A stretch of DNA of 64,000 bases from Pontibacter ruber (GTDB lineage: Bacteria > Bacteroidota > Bacteroidia > Cytophagales > Hymenobacteraceae): NCBI RefSeq assembly GCF_023630205.1, contig NZ_JALPRR010000001.1, forward strand, positions 806,001-870,000, given 5' to 3'. Positions 16,196-25,415 of the stretch are shown piece after piece (within the stretch, counting starts at the first letter, position 1; the number at the start of each line of letters is the position of its first letter). Made by a program: the position numbers and the translations under genes. The notes under the pieces are model-generated. The model was given only the letters and a program-made list of their open reading frames with translations. It made no database searches and was not told the origin of the DNA.

Positions 16196-17059
16196 ATGCG
16201 GAATCTTTTTGCATTTATTTACCGGTTCCGTGCGTTCCTTGTGTTCGTTTTGCTGGAGTCGCTGTGCGTGTACCTGATCGTGCGTTACAACACGTATCAG
16301 GGTGCTGCCTTCTTTAACTCGGCCAGCCGCTACATTGGCCAGGTGCTGGAGTTCAAAAGCGACATCACCGACTATTTCAGGCTCACGTCTGTAAACAGCA
16401 CCCTGGCCAGCGAGAACGCCGAGCTCCGTAAGGAGTTGCTGCAGTTCAAACTGGCTGCACAGGCCGACAGTGCCTCCAGGCTCGACACAGCGATCTATGC
16501 ACCTTCCGACACTGCCAGGGTAGCGCCCTACCTGCTGCACGCCGGTCGTGTGATCCACAACTCCGTGCGGCGCACCAACAACTACATGACGCTCTCCATC
16601 GGGAGCGCTGACGGGGTGCAGCCGGGCATGGGTGTGATAGCCTCCAACGGGGCAGTCGGGCGTGTTAAAACGGTATCAGAGCACTATGCAACGGTAACAT
16701 CGCTGCTGCATTCTCAGATGCTGATGTCGGCCAAAATCAAAAAAGACAACACATTTGGTACCATCAAGTGGCAGGGCGGCGACTACCGCACGGCTCTGCT
16801 TGATTACGTGCCGCTGCACATAAAGCCGGTTAAAGGCGACACGATCGTTACCAGCGGTTTTAATACGGTGTTTCCGGAAGGTATCATGATCGGCACGATC
16901 AGCGGGGTAGCCAAAGAGCAGGACAAGAGTTTTTATACTATAAAAGTGAAGCTGGCCGTAGATTTTGCACAGCTTTCTTATGTATACGTGGTCGAGAACA
17001 CGCGCAAAGCAGAGCGGGATACATTAGAACTAAACGCAGGAATCCAGACAGATGAATAG
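16196..17059 (+). CDS. mreC: Rod shape-determining protein MreC
   Basis: A 287-residue bitopic protein linking the MreB filament to wall enzymes in the periplasm. One N-terminal membrane helix (AFLVFVLLESLCVYLIV), a short coiled coil (LASENAELRKELLQFKLAA), then the beta-barrel domain with GVQPGMGVIASNGAVGRV and DTIVTSGFNTVFPEGIMIG. It begins 9 bp after mreB and overlaps mreD by 8 bp. Confidence 0.93.
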   Translation: MRNLFAFIYRFRAFLVFVLLESLCVYLIVRYNTYQGAAFFNSASRYIGQVLEFKSDITDYFRLTSVNSTLASENAELRKELLQFKLAAQADSASRLDTAIYAPSDTARVAPYLLHAGRVIHNSVRRTNNYMTLSIGSADGVQPGMGVIASNGAVGRVKTVSEHYATVTSLLHSQMLMSAKIKKDNTFGTIKWQGGDYRTALLDYVPLHIKPVKGDTIVTSGFNTVFPEGIMIGTISGVAKEQDKSFYTIKVKLAVDFAQLSYVYVVENTRKAERDTLELNAGIQTDE

Positions 17060-17573
17060 GTTCGGAATAAAACATATCGCCCAGCTGATCATCTTTGTAG
17101 CCCTTCAGATCTTGCTGATGGATAACCTGGTGCTTTTCAGCACAGGCTTCTGCTTTGTCTACATTGCGTTTCTGCTGTTCCTGCCCATCGAGATGAACCG
17201 CATACTGCTTCTCTTTCTGGGTTTTACAGCCGGGTTTGCCGTGGATGTGTTCTACGACACCATGGGCATACATGCGGCTGCCACTGTATTGCTGGCATAT
17301 TTAAGGCCTTTGGTTTTGAACCTTCTCACACCCCGTGATGGTTACGATACCAATGATTCGGTTAACCTGCACGTAATGGGTTGGCGCTGGTTTCTGGCTT
17401 ATGCCCTTATACTTATCCTGACGCATCATGCAGCCGTGTTCTTCCTGGAAACAATAAGCCTTCAGGAGGCGTGGTATACCGGAATCAAAACATTGTTCAG
17501 CGCCTTCTTTACAGGTGTGGTAATGATTATCCTTCAATTACTGTTCTTCTCCGTTAAGAGAGCGAATAGATGA
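17052..17573 (+). CDS. mreD: Rod shape-determining membrane protein MreD
   Basis: A 173-residue polytopic protein with about five membrane helices and the GFxxGFAVDVFYDTMGIHA signature of the MreD family. It belongs to the elongasome with MreC. It overlaps mreC by 8 bp and the transpeptidase gene by 4 bp (ATGA), so translation of the three is probably coupled. Confidence 0.88.
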   Translation: MNRFGIKHIAQLIIFVALQILLMDNLVLFSTGFCFVYIAFLLFLPIEMNRILLLFLGFTAGFAVDVFYDTMGIHAAATVLLAYLRPLVLNLLTPRDGYDTNDSVNLHVMGWRWFLAYALILILTHHAAVFFLETISLQEAWYTGIKTLFSAFFTGVVMIILQLLFFSVKRANR

Positions 17574-19399
17574 ATTATCTAGAAAACAGAAAGTACATTA
17601 TCCAGGTCATCTTCCTGATAGTAGGCATCGTGTTTATTGTCAGGTTGTTCTACATCCAGGTGCTGGACAGCAGCTACAAGCAGGCTGCGGAAACCAACGC
17701 CATCAAGCCGGTTATCCAGTACCCCTTCCGCGGGCTCATCTACGACCGGGACGGGCAGCTGCTGGTGCAGAACACGCCGGTATACGACCTGATGATCATC
17801 CCAAAGGAAGCCAAGCAGATTGATACGCTCCGTCTTTGCGAGCTGCTGAATATTCCTATAGAGCAGGCCCGAGAGCAGATCAAGAAGGCAAAAGCTTTCT
17901 CGTACGTACAGCCTTCCATCTTTTACCAGAAGCTGAGCAACCAGGAGCTGGCCCATGTGCAGGACAACCTGATCGATTTCCCCGGCTTTTACATCAACGC
18001 CCGTACGGCACGTGGTTATCCGCACCAGAGCCTGAGCCATGCCTTGGGTTATATTGCCGAAATCAGCCCTAAACAGCTGGAAGATACTACCTTTAAAGGC
18101 TACCGCCCCGGCGACTACATTGGCAAGAGCGGCATTGAGCAGGAGTATGAAAAGTACCTGATGGGCAAGCGCGGCGTCAAGTATAAAATGGTGAACGTGC
18201 GCGGTGTAGACAAAGGATCTTTTAAAGATGGTGCTTACGATACCCTCTCTATTGCCGGCGAAAACATGGTCAGCACCATCGACCTGGACCTGCAGGCTTA
18301 TGGCGAGCACCTGATGAATGGCGCCAAGGGAAGTATAGTTGCCATTGAGCCAGCTACCGGCGAGATACTGGCTTACATCTCTGCGCCTTTTTACGACCCG
18401 AACCTGTTTACCGGCAAAGATTACGGCAAGAACTACATGGCTTTGCTGCAGGATCCGGACAAAACCATGTTCAACCGCCCGATCATGGCCGACCGTAACC
18501 CGCCAGGCTCTATCTTTAAACTGGTGCAGGCACTGATCGCGCTGGAGGATGGCGTTATTACACCTAACACGACGTTTGCCTGCAACAAATCGCTGGTAAA
18601 CTGTCATCAGCACCCTTCCCCGCTGGATTTGTATGGAGCGGTACAGCACTCCTGTAACCCCTGGTTCTTCCAGGCTTACAAAGCCCTGATCAACCAGGGC
18701 AAGTCTAAAAATACATTTACAGATACTTCTATCGGACTAAAAGACTGGCGGGAGCAGGTGCTTACGTTTGGTTTCGGGCAGAAGCTGGGCATCGACATAC
18801 CTGGCGAAAAGACGGGCATCATAGCCAGCCCGGCTCTGTATGACAAAGTATATGGCCAGAACCGCTGGAAGTACTCTACCATTTACTCGCTTAGTATCGG
18901 GCAGGGTGAGTTGGGAGTAACGCCGCTGCAGATGGCGAACTTTATGGCGATCATTGCTAACAAGGGCTATTATGTGACCCCGCACATCATCCGGTCGATA
19001 GGCGAAAACGGCAAGCCCCTGCGAGAGAACCAGGAGCGCCACTATACTTCTGTTAAACCGCAGCATTTTGAGCCGATTATTGAAGGTATGGCCGAAGTAG
19101 TGCGTGCCGGTACAGCCCGCCGCGCTAACCTTGCCAAGGTAGGTATAACCGTATGCGGCAAAACGGGTACGGCCCAGAACCCGCAGGGCCCCGACCATGC
19201 CGTGTTTGTGGCCTTCGCCCCAAAAGAGAACCCCAAAATTGCCATTGCTGTGTATGTGGAGCATGGTAAATGGGGCGGACAGTCGGCAGCACCTATTGCT
19301 GGTCTGATGATCGAGAAGTACCTGACAGATACCGTCACGATCAAGGAGCAGGAGAAGTGGGTGTTGAGCCGTGAATACTTGAATATTAAATCGAATTAA
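17570..19399 (+). CDS. mrdA: Penicillin-binding protein 2, elongasome transpeptidase
   Basis: A 609-residue class B PBP that crosslinks peptidoglycan during elongation. N-terminal membrane anchor (residues 8-28), dimerisation domain with RGLIYDRDGQLL, and transpeptidase domain with the three active-site motifs: S314-I-F-K, S361-C-N and K531-T-G. Position between mreD and rodA agrees with PBP2 rather than the divisome FtsI. The stop lies 4 bp before rodA. Confidence 0.95.
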   Translation: MNYLENRKYIIQVIFLIVGIVFIVRLFYIQVLDSSYKQAAETNAIKPVIQYPFRGLIYDRDGQLLVQNTPVYDLMIIPKEAKQIDTLRLCELLNIPIEQAREQIKKAKAFSYVQPSIFYQKLSNQELAHVQDNLIDFPGFYINARTARGYPHQSLSHALGYIAEISPKQLEDTTFKGYRPGDYIGKSGIEQEYEKYLMGKRGVKYKMVNVRGVDKGSFKDGAYDTLSIAGENMVSTIDLDLQAYGEHLMNGAKGSIVAIEPATGEILAYISAPFYDPNLFTGKDYGKNYMALLQDPDKTMFNRPIMADRNPPGSIFKLVQALIALEDGVITPNTTFACNKSLVNCHQHPSPLDLYGAVQHSCNPWFFQAYKALINQGKSKNTFTDTSIGLKDWREQVLTFGFGQKLGIDIPGEKTGIIASPALYDKVYGQNRWKYSTIYSLSIGQGELGVTPLQMANFMAIIANKGYYVTPHIIRSIGENGKPLRENQERHYTSVKPQHFEPIIEGMAEVVRAGTARRANLAKVGITVCGKTGTAQNPQGPDHAVFVAFAPKENPKIAIAVYVEHGKWGGQSAAPIAGLMIEKYLTDTVTIKEQEKWVLSREYLNIKSN

Positions 19400-19403
19400 G
19401 CTG

Positions 19404-20726
19404 ATGGCGGTTGAGCAGAAAGTACTTGGAGGCAAAATAGTAAAGCCGAGCAGCAGAAGAAATTCGCGCAGAATCAGCCAGCATATCGACTGGTTGACCA
19501 TCCTGCTTTACTTCCTGCTGGTGGCGTTGGGCTGGATGAACATTTACGCTGCGGTTTACAGTCCTGATAACGTTGTCAACATCTTCAGTTTCGACATCAA
19601 CTCCGGTAAGCAGCTGGTATGGATTGGCACCTCCGTGATCCTTATTCTCGTGCTGATGGTAGTCGATTATAAAGTATACGAACACTTGGCCTACCCTATT
19701 TATGGGGCAGTGATCCTGCTCTTGCTCTTCACGCTGGCCGTGGCTACGCCTATTGCTGGTTCCAGGTCGTGGTTAGACCTGGGCGGTGGCGTGCGCCTGC
19801 AGCCTGCCGAGCTGGCAAAATTTGCTACTGCCCTGGCCGTGTCTAAATTCCTGAGCAGTGTAAACCTGCGCCAGCAGAACATGAAGGACCAGATGATCCT
19901 GGCTGCCATTACGTTCCTGCCGCCTGCCATCATTGTTCTGCAGAACGAAACAGGCTCTGCGCTGGTTTTCGGTGCTTTTATACTTGCTTTCTTCCGCGAA
20001 GGCATGTCGCCGTTTATACTTATAGTAGGCGGTGCGGCGGCTTTCATCTTTATCATGACGCTGCTGGTGCCGAAGCTGTACCTGATCATCGGCATTTTTA
20101 TACTTATGGGTTTGGCAACCTGGCTCGACTACCGCCTCATGCGCCGGTTCAAGACCATGATTGCGCTGTTTCTGCTTGTTGTGGGCATGATCTTCAGTGT
20201 CGATTACTTTGTAAACAACATACTGCAGCCTCACCAGCAAAATCGTATCAAGGCACTTATCAACCCGGAAGCTGACCCGCTTGGCTTCGGCTGGAACGTA
20301 ACCCAGTCTAAGATTGCGATCGGCTCAGGCGGCTTCTGGGGCAAAGGCTTTCTGGAAGGCACGCAAACCAAGTTCGACTTTGTGCCCGAGCAAAGCACCG
20401 ATTTCATCTTCTGTACCATTGGCGAAGAACACGGCTGGGTAGGAAGCTCTATTTTGATTGCCTTGTTCATGCTGTTGCTTATCCGTATTATTGCCGTGGC
20501 TGAGCGGCAGAAATCTGTGTTTGGGCGCACGTATGGCTATTGCGTCGCTTCCATCATCTTCTTCCACTTCCTGGTAAACGTGGGCATGACCATTGGCCTG
20601 GCACCGGTAGTAGGTATCCCGCTGCCATTCTTCAGCTACGGAGGTTCTTCGCTCTGGTCGTTTACCATCCTGCTTTTCATTTTGCTAGCCATCGACGCCA
20701 ACCGCAGCCAGGACTTGTCGAGGTAA
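19404..20726 (+). CDS. rodA: RodA SEDS peptidoglycan glycosyltransferase
   Basis: A 440-residue SEDS membrane protein with about ten helices; it polymerises lipid II glycans together with PBP2. Family marks are GSRSWLDLGGGVRLQPAELAK, the long loop with GFWGKGFLEGTQTKFDFVPE and STDFIF, and the last loop GIPLPFFSYGGSSL. The length is slightly above average because of a Lys/Arg-rich N-terminus and an extra hydrophobic segment in the middle. Last gene of the elongation cluster. Confidence 0.95.
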   Translation: MAVEQKVLGGKIVKPSSRRNSRRISQHIDWLTILLYFLLVALGWMNIYAAVYSPDNVVNIFSFDINSGKQLVWIGTSVILILVLMVVDYKVYEHLAYPIYGAVILLLLFTLAVATPIAGSRSWLDLGGGVRLQPAELAKFATALAVSKFLSSVNLRQQNMKDQMILAAITFLPPAIIVLQNETGSALVFGAFILAFFREGMSPFILIVGGAAAFIFIMTLLVPKLYLIIGIFILMGLATWLDYRLMRRFKTMIALFLLVVGMIFSVDYFVNNILQPHQQNRIKALINPEADPLGFGWNVTQSKIAIGSGGFWGKGFLEGTQTKFDFVPEQSTDFIFCTIGEEHGWVGSSILIALFMLLLIRIIAVAERQKSVFGRTYGYCVASIIFFHFLVNVGMTIGLAPVVGIPLPFFSYGGSSLWSFTILLFILLAIDANRSQDLSR

Positions 20727-20909
20727 GACAACAGTCCTGCACCTGCTGCACTGAAAGTATAAAAGGACGTTTGGCTATGGACTGGTTTAATGGATAACCA
20801 TTAGAAAGAAATCCAGTGCTTATAGGCTGTAGGCGTTATAAAAAGTAGACGCAGGTAGTACATCGAAATAGTAAAATCCCTATCTTCCTACATGTAATCT
20901 GCCTGCAAG

Positions 20910-21320
20910 ATGATACTATACGAAGATGGGTTCCTTAAACTGGACTACGATGCGACCACGGATATACTCTATGTGCCGTGCCCGAATATTCAGGAACATG
21001 ATTTGCTCCTTGTTCATAAAGCCCTTTCTATTGTTGTAGAGGTTATGGTGAGCTATGACATCAAAAAATTCCTGTTTGACTCAAGCAAGAGCCTGGTTGA
21101 TGTGAGCGCCGAAGATTACCTTAAAATACTGGGCCAACTGGCACTCGGCTTAACCAACAGCCGCCTGCAGAAGCTGGCGCGCCTGGTTTCCGCAGATGCT
21201 ATGCGGGAAAACAGGATTGAGCGCTTTCTGCTGGATACGAAAGTCCAATTGCCGCTGCCTTACACCATTCAGAACTTTAGCAGTAGAGCCGTTGCTGTCG
21301 ATTGGCTGTTAAGTAAATAG
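20910..21320 (+). CDS. STAS/SpoIIAA-like hypothetical protein
   Basis: A 136-residue soluble protein. The pattern of an N-terminal two-strand unit (FLKLDYDATTDILYV), a helix, a strand followed by Asp (IKKFLFDSS) and a final FSSRAVAVDWL helix recalls the SpoIIAA-like fold found in many short Hymenobacteraceae proteins. The gene inside the tRNA-Leu element at 25658-26128 has the same plan and ends similarly (FTDREQALSWL), so the two look like distant paralogues. Function unknown. Confidence 0.6.
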   Translation: MILYEDGFLKLDYDATTDILYVPCPNIQEHDLLLVHKALSIVVEVMVSYDIKKFLFDSSKSLVDVSAEDYLKILGQLALGLTNSRLQKLARLVSADAMRENRIERFLLDTKVQLPLPYTIQNFSSRAVAVDWLLSK

Positions 21321-21490
21321 TACTGCATTGAAAATTGTTTGCAAGTACAGGCTGTCCCCGTACCTTGTAGATACTTATCCGATTTTCAGTTTTTCCTCAT
21401 TTCTGGTTCAGCTACCTCTGGTGCGGAGTGTTGCACCCCTGTTGCACTGCCGTTTACCAAGATATGCTCAAAGTAAAAGGTACAGTCCGC

Positions 21491-21512
21491 ATAACAACGT
21501 ATATGTTGTTAT
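21491..21512. promoter_or_regulatory. Inverted repeat upstream of small membrane peptide gene
   Basis: ATAACAAC (21491-21498) and GTTGTTAT (21505-21512) are perfect inverted repeats around GTATAT, 27 bp before the ATG of the peptide gene. There is no T tail, so an operator or leader hairpin is likelier than a terminator. Confidence 0.4.
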
Positions 21513-21538
21513 ACATTAATTTAAAACTCATTGCGCCT

Positions 21539-21625
21539 ATGTCACCAAAGATGATGCTTTCACTTATGTTGATCGGCTCGCTGTTTTATTTGATCTATGA
21601 ATCATCTGCAGAACAAGCAAAATGA
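21539..21625 (+). CDS. 28-residue single-pass membrane peptide (copy 1)
   Basis: A small frame encoding MSPKMMLSLMLIGSLFYLIY followed by a short charged tail ending in QAK. One hydrophobic helix with a possible N-outside or N-inside orientation. It aligns with a 29-residue frame at 25416-25505: shared residues include M1, P3, M6-L7, L9-M10, G13-S14, Y17-L18 and Y20-E21. Several of the conserved residues use different synonymous codons (for example Leu7, Gly13, Ser14), which argues for selection on the peptide. It is outside the tRNA-Leu element, 219 bp after the STAS-like gene. Function unknown; toxin, regulator of a membrane enzyme or stress peptide are all open. Confidence 0.6.
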   Translation: MSPKMMLSLMLIGSLFYLIYESSAEQAK

Positions 21626-21703
21626 TCCGCCAGTGTGCAGACAAGATAAAATCAGCTCCGGATGAAGTATAAGAGGACTGCCCGGAGTTTGGCATAAAAA
21701 CAA

Positions 21704-21742
21704 AAAAGCCGCTTATACTTTTGGAAAGTATAAGCGGCTTTT
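21704..21742. terminator. Strong bidirectional terminator; probably the original tRNA-Leu terminator
   Basis: An 18-bp perfect stem, AAAAGCCGCTTATACTTT / AAAGTATAAGCGGCTTTT, loop TGG. It lies immediately left of the left attachment repeat. If the element is removed in silico, it comes to lie directly downstream of tRNA-Leu on the minus strand. It contains an AAGTATA word on each arm. Confidence 0.8.
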
Positions 21743-21745
21743 AAA

Positions 21746-21762
21746 GTACCAGGAGCGGGAAT
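21746..21762. repeat. Left attachment site (att core copy)
   Basis: GTACCAGGAGCGGGAAT, identical over 17 bp to 30552-30568, where it forms the 3' end (T arm and acceptor) of tRNA-Leu. This copy is not part of an intact tRNA; the homology ends one base further, as expected for an integrase crossover site. Confidence 0.88.
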
Positions 21763-21820
21763 TTCACCATTGCTATATATTGGTGATTATCAGGCATTTG
21801 AACCACAATAAAAAGCACCA

Positions 21821-21855
21821 AGTAACAAACTAGTAACAAAATAAACAGTAACAAG
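21821..21855 (+). repeat. Left arm-type integrase binding repeats
   Basis: AGTAACAAAC at 21821-21830, AGTAACAAA at 21832-21840 and AGTAACAAG at 21847-21855, the first two 11 bp apart. The same decamer is repeated three times at 11-bp steps near the right end (30399-30430) in the same orientation, the layout of arm sites for a tyrosine integrase. Confidence 0.65.
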
Positions 21856-21900
21856 AGGAGAAGCAGCGCCTCAGTATCTATTCACACTGACTTCTCCTGC

Positions 21901-22599
21901 TTAAGCCAATTTCTGAAAAATATAGAAATCACAAAAAGAGGTATTATCGGGATCTTCTGGATCAAACTTATATTTATTTTCAATCTTCTGAACCAGTTCC
22001 CAGTTCGGTTTATTGCGCTCGACCCAAGCTGAAAACTTTCTGTGCTTTACATGTATGGTATGATTTGAATCATGGTTACTGGAATATACAATCACATATT
22101 TACTGGCATACTTAAAGAGGTCACTCATATAGATCTCAAACATACGATCTTCTACTACATGAAAGATCACATCTATTGAAAGCGATAGCTCACTTTGGAA
22201 CCTGCTTGCGTTCCCTTTCAACATATCAGGATGATAAACAAAAAATTCTTTGGTGTCATCTGAAGCAAATTTTCTTTTACACTTCTCGATTATAGTTGGA
22301 GATACATCGATTCCTATATATTTCCTGTAGTTGGCTAATGACAGCTGGTTTCCGTCTCCACAGCCAAATTCGATGACAGAATGAATGTTATGCTTTTCAA
22401 CGAATAAATTAAGCACTTCTGCTTTGAATGTTGCAAGCCTGTTATAGGACCCACTCCCCGAATTTCCACCCCTCGCATAACGCATTTCCCAATAATTCTT
22501 TGACCACGTTCCCCTTTGAAAATGAAGCACAGTAGCTAATTTATTTGCCAATTTCTTAAAGACTGGGATTCCTTTGATAACAGTTTTAATAGCTTTCAT
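21901..22599 (-). CDS. Class I SAM-dependent methyltransferase
   Basis: A 232-residue methyltransferase. The SAM-binding motif I is VIEFGCGDGNQLS, followed by KYIGIDVSPTII (motif II acidic residue) and LSIDVIFHVVED (post-motif). The N-terminal W(S/T)xNYWxxRYxxGGNSGSGS block is shared by a group of methyltransferases found in surface polysaccharide or cargo loci. Substrate unknown. It is the first gene inside the left end of the element, convergent with nothing and with AT-rich codon use. Confidence 0.82.
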   Translation of the reverse strand: MKAIKTVIKGIPVFKKLANKLATVLHFQRGTWSKNYWEMRYARGGNSGSGSYNRLATFKAEVLNLFVEKHNIHSVIEFGCGDGNQLSLANYRKYIGIDVSPTIIEKCKRKFASDDTKEFFVYHPDMLKGNASRFQSELSLSIDVIFHVVEDRMFEIYMSDLFKYASKYVIVYSSNHDSNHTIHVKHRKFSAWVERNKPNWELVQKIENKYKFDPEDPDNTSFCDFYIFQKLA

Positions 22600-22931
22600 A
22601 CATTTGAAGTGTAACTTAAGATAGTTTTAAAACTTTTAATAATTCATTCTTCTCTGGTATATGATTAATATAAAGGGATATAAAAAAGTATTATAACCAG
22701 CTCACACTATTTGTTCTATGTAAGAGATAAAGTAAACCATCTTACATGAAGACTAATCAGCCATAATTGAAATATATAAATAAATTATGAAATATATCAT
22801 ATCAAAAATTAATAAGAGTAAAATAATATTATAGACTTAGTTTATTCTTGATTAGACGATAATTACTCCTTTGTTTTCCTGAAACTTTTTGCCATTTTGT
22901 AAAGCTCTAGTGGTAGACATTTAATTCTGCA

Positions 22932-23069
22932 TTAACCTGAAAAACTTTTAGCAAGCTTGTATGCATAGGTTCTCTTAAAGTGCCTGTCATGCAACTCTTC
23001 AGCCTCCCTACTTCTGTTTCTCATAAAGTGAGGCAGTATGGTTTTCAATGAATATCCTTTGATTGTTGA
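22932..23069 (-). pseudogene. Decayed C-terminal fragment of a paralogue of the 185-residue element protein
   Basis: On the minus strand a short frame reads ... EELHDRHFKRTYAYKLAKSF then stops. It aligns with EQLSRKHFRRTYAGKPTKRF in the intact gene at 24423-24980, with preceding residues also compatible (ILPHFMRN / VLFRMYEK). Upstream there is a stop and no start codon. So an earlier second copy of that gene has been almost wholly lost. The rest of 22600-23184 is AT-rich with nothing else I can support. Confidence 0.6.
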
Positions 23070-23184
23070 TTACCTATAATGCATGGCTATTACTCCAATT
23101 TAAAATTCTTAACTCTTCAGTATGGAGGGAAAACTGTACTAATTCTCTCCTGAGTAAAAAATTTAAAAAGGCAGAAGATAAGGC

Positions 23185-24351
23185 ATGCTTGTAAATCTTC
23201 ATATTAGGAAAGAATGTATTCTTCCTAGAATTGCCATTATTGCTTACGTAACCTTTAGAATACTATCAGTGAAAACAACTATTGAAGATAATAACACCAG
23301 CGCCACAATTATTATCCCATATACTAGAAACAGAATAGATCATATAGATGTAGCTCGTGGGCTTCTAATCTTATTAGTGATTCTGGGTCATTCTCCATTC
23401 CAGTATAGTAGGTACCTGTATTGGTTTCATATGCCTGCTTTTTTCATTATTAGTGGTATGCTGCATAAGCAACCAAAAGGAACTGTGGAATTTCTCAGCA
23501 AAAGATTCTTTAACCTTATCATACCATATATTGCTTATGGTATTTTGATTTGGTTTATTGTACAAGCTTTTTATGCTGATAAATGGGAGTAGTACGATAC
23601 AACTCGCACACTCATTTCTTTTTCTTACATACTACTCGTATGGGGTGGAGAAATGCTTAAAGGAAACTTTGCTGTTTTTTGGTTTATTAACTGCTTTCTT
23701 CTAACAATTCTATGCTTCACTTTGATAAAGCAAGGGTTAAAGAATGACATTTTAATAAAAACCTTAGCTGCGGTTGGAATCATCTTTGGTTACGCGCTAA
23801 ATCTTTACTTAGAACGGCCTTTACCTTGGAATATCAACGTGGTACCTTATACATTTGGTTATTTTGCCATAGGCTATTATAGTAAAGGTGTCCTTTATAA
23901 ATTTGAGCGAAAGAGGATTCTTTCAACTGTACTTTTAGCTGTAATTTGTGCTGTGCTCATTTACCTGGGAATATTTACCAGCTTTTACTTTGAAGTGGAT
24001 CTTAAATATGGGGTTGTATCTAACTTGCTGCTTGGCATAGTAGTTCCCATATTGTTTACGCTCTTTATTTTGATGCTTTCTGCTTACGTTAAGAATGGTA
24101 CAGTTAAAAGGCTATTAACTCATATAGGGCAAAACACCCTCCCCATTATGTACCTTCATATTGTAGCTAATTTTATATTTCGCAAAACCACTGAAGAAGC
24201 CACAAACCTTTATCTTTTCCTTCTAATAGGCTTAGCTGTACCATTATTGCTGGCTCTACTTTTTAAAAAATATGAGCTTACTAATATGCTCTTCCTAGGA
24301 AATAACAGCAAAGCTTTATGGAGCTATGGTAGAAGAAAGCATATAAGGTAA
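23185..24351 (+). pseudogene. Acyltransferase family 3 gene interrupted by an in-frame TAG
   Basis: A single frame from 23185 to 24351 encodes a polytopic acyltransferase (OafA/WecH type, O-acetylation of surface glycans), broken only by TAG at 23590-23592. Before it: IDHIDVARGLLILLVILGHSP with the catalytic-type His, and YWFHMPAFFIISGMLHK. After it the frame continues (YDTTRTLISFSYILLVWGG ... FAVFWFINCFLL) with seven or so further helices. An N-terminal start at GTG 23269 is more like the family than the first ATG. The gene is probably inactive unless the amber codon is read through. Confidence 0.7.
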
Positions 24352-24422
24352 GCCTGAAGGTAGTCCTATTCCCACTTACTAAATTTATTAAGCCAGCAAG
24401 CCACAACGAGAGCTCTTCATCC

Positions 24423-24980
24423 TTAAATCATACTCTTACTCTCCCTGATCTGCTGTATTAGTTTTACAAACCGTTTAGTAGGCTTGCCTGCATAGGTTCT
24501 TCTGAAATGCTTCCTACTTAGCTGCTCATACAATCCATCTGAGCCAAAGGCTTTCTCATACATCCTGAACAACACCCTGTTCTTTTGGCTGTAAGTTTGG
24601 CTTTCATACATACAGCCAGTAAAGGCTTCACGGTGCAGGAACTTTGCACCTACTGAATAAAGCTTTCTGCACCGCTTTCCCGTGTGCGGGCACAGGAAGT
24701 ACCATATCCACCCTTTACCAATGTTAGAAGGCACAGTAACGAGCTGTACCCTATAATTGATTGGTTGGCCGTTGTGGGTGTAATCCAGTTCCAGGTAAGG
24801 GCTATCAGCGCGGCTGTTGACAGCTATGCTGATACTGCCTGTCTTTTGGCTGTTCCTGCTCCAGGTGATGACACCGCTTTTGTACTGGTTGGACTTCAGG
24901 TAGCTCCATTTCTTCAGATCAGTGACTGAAAACTGCAAAACATCATCAAATAAGGTCGGAAATGTTGGTGTTTTTGCCAT
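24423..24980 (-). CDS. Conserved hypothetical protein of Bacteroidota integrative elements
   Basis: A 185-residue soluble basic protein. Visible blocks are SVTDLKKWSYLKSNQYKSG near the N-terminus, VTVPSNIGKGWIWYFLCPHTGKRCRKLY with a CPHTGKRC pair that may bind zinc, and a C-terminal HFRRTYAGKPTKRF. I know the pattern as a recurrent unnamed family in such elements, without a function. A decayed second copy lies at 22932-23069. Confidence 0.6.
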   Translation of the reverse strand: MAKTPTFPTLFDDVLQFSVTDLKKWSYLKSNQYKSGVITWSRNSQKTGSISIAVNSRADSPYLELDYTHNGQPINYRVQLVTVPSNIGKGWIWYFLCPHTGKRCRKLYSVGAKFLHREAFTGCMYESQTYSQKNRVLFRMYEKAFGSDGLYEQLSRKHFRRTYAGKPTKRFVKLIQQIRESKSMI

Positions 24981-25092
24981 AAAATGAGCGATTTAGAGGC
25001 GTTTTAGTGAGGTTTTGGCTGCTTTTTAAACCTAAATCATTAAGGATTGCAAAGTAAATAGTGCCTTTTAAGACAGCTAGAGCACATCTATA

Positions 25093-25236
25093 CCCCCCTT
25101 TCCCTCTAATTTGGCAGCGATATTTTTTCAGGAGCTAACGGTCGGGGGGTAAGCTAATACTTGTAAGGATTTACCAGGCCCTCCCCCCTTTACCTTTAAG
25201 TTGGCAGTGTGTCTATCTTCTTAGCAAGCGGTCGGG
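25093..25236. repeat. Two 90-bp imperfect direct repeats, candidate origin
   Basis: CCCCCCTT at 25093-25100 and 25183-25190, TTGGCAG at 25111-25117 and 25201-25207, and CGGTCGGG at 25139-25146 and 25229-25236 recur with exactly 90-bp spacing; the bases between are only partly conserved. CGGTCGGG (25554-25561) and TTGGCAG (25583-25589) occur once more in another order. The 677-bp stretch 24981-25657 is otherwise non-coding except for a 29-codon frame. Conserved blocks at fixed spacing in a replicating element suggest an origin or protein-binding structure. Confidence 0.5.
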
Positions 25237-25415
25237 ATATAGATAAGGGCCTGAAGATTTACATCCCCCTCCCTACCTCTACACATAGTGTTATGCTTCT
25301 TTTACTTCTTTTCAGACCTCACACCAAACAGGCTATATAAAACCATGTTTTAAAACAGAAGCCATCAGGCTGCTTTCTACACAATTATTCTATTTACCTT
25401 AAACCTGTTTAGTTT

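Noticed and set aside
15365..16558. Minus-strand frame of 397 codons over mreB and mreC
   Set aside because: Antisense to two highly conserved genes; no promoter or motif.
17579..18649. Minus-strand frame of 356 codons over mrdA
   Set aside because: Antisense shadow; the plus strand carries all PBP2 active-site motifs.
25093..25236. CRISPR array
   Set aside because: Only two units with internally diverged 90-bp repeats; no short identical repeats or spacers, and no cas genes.
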